Below, piece by piece: positions 63,796 through 64,000 of a DNA stretch of 64,000 nt. The position numbers and the translations under genes are program-made. Each line of letters opens with the position of its first letter. Position 1 is the first letter of the stretch. The notes beneath the pieces are model-generated. The model was not told where the DNA came from and did no database searches. It saw only the letters and a list, made by a program, of their open reading frames with translations. Source of the DNA: an uncultured Spirochaetales bacterium (lineage in GTDB: Bacteria > Spirochaetota > Spirochaetia > Sphaerochaetales > Sphaerochaetaceae); NCBI GenBank assembly GCA_949295125.1, contig CASFJV010000063.1, forward strand, positions 49,894 to 113,893. The letters run 5' to 3'.

Positions 63796-64000
63796 GCTCC
63801 TCGTAAAAGGGCTGAAAGAGCTTGAACTAGATATAAGCGGAAAGCAATTGGGACAGCTTGAAACATTTCTAGATGAGATTATGCTCTTCAATCCCGCATA
63901 CCGCTTGGTATCCAATACGGACCGCAGCGAGATAATAGTACGCCATATCATGGACTCAGCTTCGGCTGCTGTTTATTTTGGGGAAAAAGATAAAACCGAT
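63788..64000 (+). CDS. rsmG: 16S rRNA (guanine527-N7)-methyltransferase, N-terminal part
   Basis: Only about 71 N-terminal residues are inside the window. RsmG (GidB) methylates G527 of 16S rRNA. The visible part has the family helical opening with FLDEIMLFNPAYRLVSNTDRSEIIVRHIMDS, matching the usual 'N..NLT...EI..RHI.DS' pattern. The SAM-binding motif lies beyond the edge. The classic mnmE-mnmG-rsmG order supports it. Confidence 0.87.
   Translation, partial: MDELLVKGLKELELDISGKQLGQLETFLDEIMLFNPAYRLVSNTDRSEIIVRHIMDSASAAVYFGEKDKTD

Overview
The window most likely comes from a spirochaete of the Sphaerochaeta/gut-spirochaete kind. The evidence is indirect. Several exported substrate-binding proteins have signal peptides ending in the '-FAGGS(S/A)E' style common in that group. 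There are small predicted outer-membrane barrels, a stand-alone DbpA-type RNA-binding protein, ThrH, and an EF-P/EpmA pair. Base composition is moderate. No phage, insertion sequence or CRISPR array was seen. Coding density is very high: no gap exceeds 300 bases, the largest being about 270 bases at 19781-20053. Nine of thirteen convergent gene pairs overlap tail to tail.

Layout. 1-5.4 kb: start of gpsA, a GH36 alpha-galactosidase, a divergent unknown gene, an Ldh-family dehydrogenase and a small barrel protein. 5.5-9.7 kb: tRNA-Cys, a YolD-like/Y-family polymerase operon divergent from an S24 self-cleaving repressor (an SOS-type cassette), an MBL hydrolase and an interrupted acetyltransferase. 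9.8-21 kb: MATE pump, malic enzyme, TRIC/UPF0126 protein, AlaX editing enzyme, VTT membrane protein, purB, GH2 beta-galactosidase and an alpha/beta hydrolase. 21-29 kb: a sugar or sugar-acid operon (enolase-superfamily enzyme, ABC importer, two Gfo/Idh dehydrogenases, TIM-barrel isomerase, AraC regulator). 29-31.8 kb: zur-znuABC, with znuB frameshifted. 31.9-36 kb: a tripartite TctCBA importer with a GntR regulator. 36-41.8 kb: a C-terminal J-domain protein, a 43-residue small protein, mnmA, a lipoprotein behind a poly-G promoter, and a frameshifted AAA/PD-(D/E)XK gene. 41.9-53.6 kb: barrel protein, nagB, Gfo/Idh, ugpQ, TrmJ-like, AI-2E-family transporter, DMT transporter, thrH, DksA-like, MBL, DbpA-RBD, coiled-coil protein, RluA-type synthase and tRNA-Leu. 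53.7-58.6 kb: a BMP-type nucleoside ABC importer whose binding protein carries an in-frame TGA. 58.7-64 kb: efp, AbrB-like, epmA, then mnmE-mnmG-rsmG.

The genes suggest a host-associated saccharolytic lifestyle: alpha- and beta-galactosides, amino sugars, sugar acids, carboxylates, nucleosides and zinc. Translation-quality functions are prominent (MnmA/E/G, EF-P/EpmA, AlaX, TrmJ, RluA).

Three observations stand out. First, a nine-G homopolymer forms most of the 16-bp spacer between TTGACA and TATTAT upstream of a lipoprotein, which is the architecture of a phase-variable promoter. Second, about a dozen genes have no Shine-Dalgarno sequence but carry a TANNNT box exactly six bases before the start codon, indicating routine leaderless transcription. 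Third, four genes are interrupted (two by in-frame TGA, two by single-base frameshifts), including transporter components that would normally be needed. These could be real decay, recoding or assembly errors.
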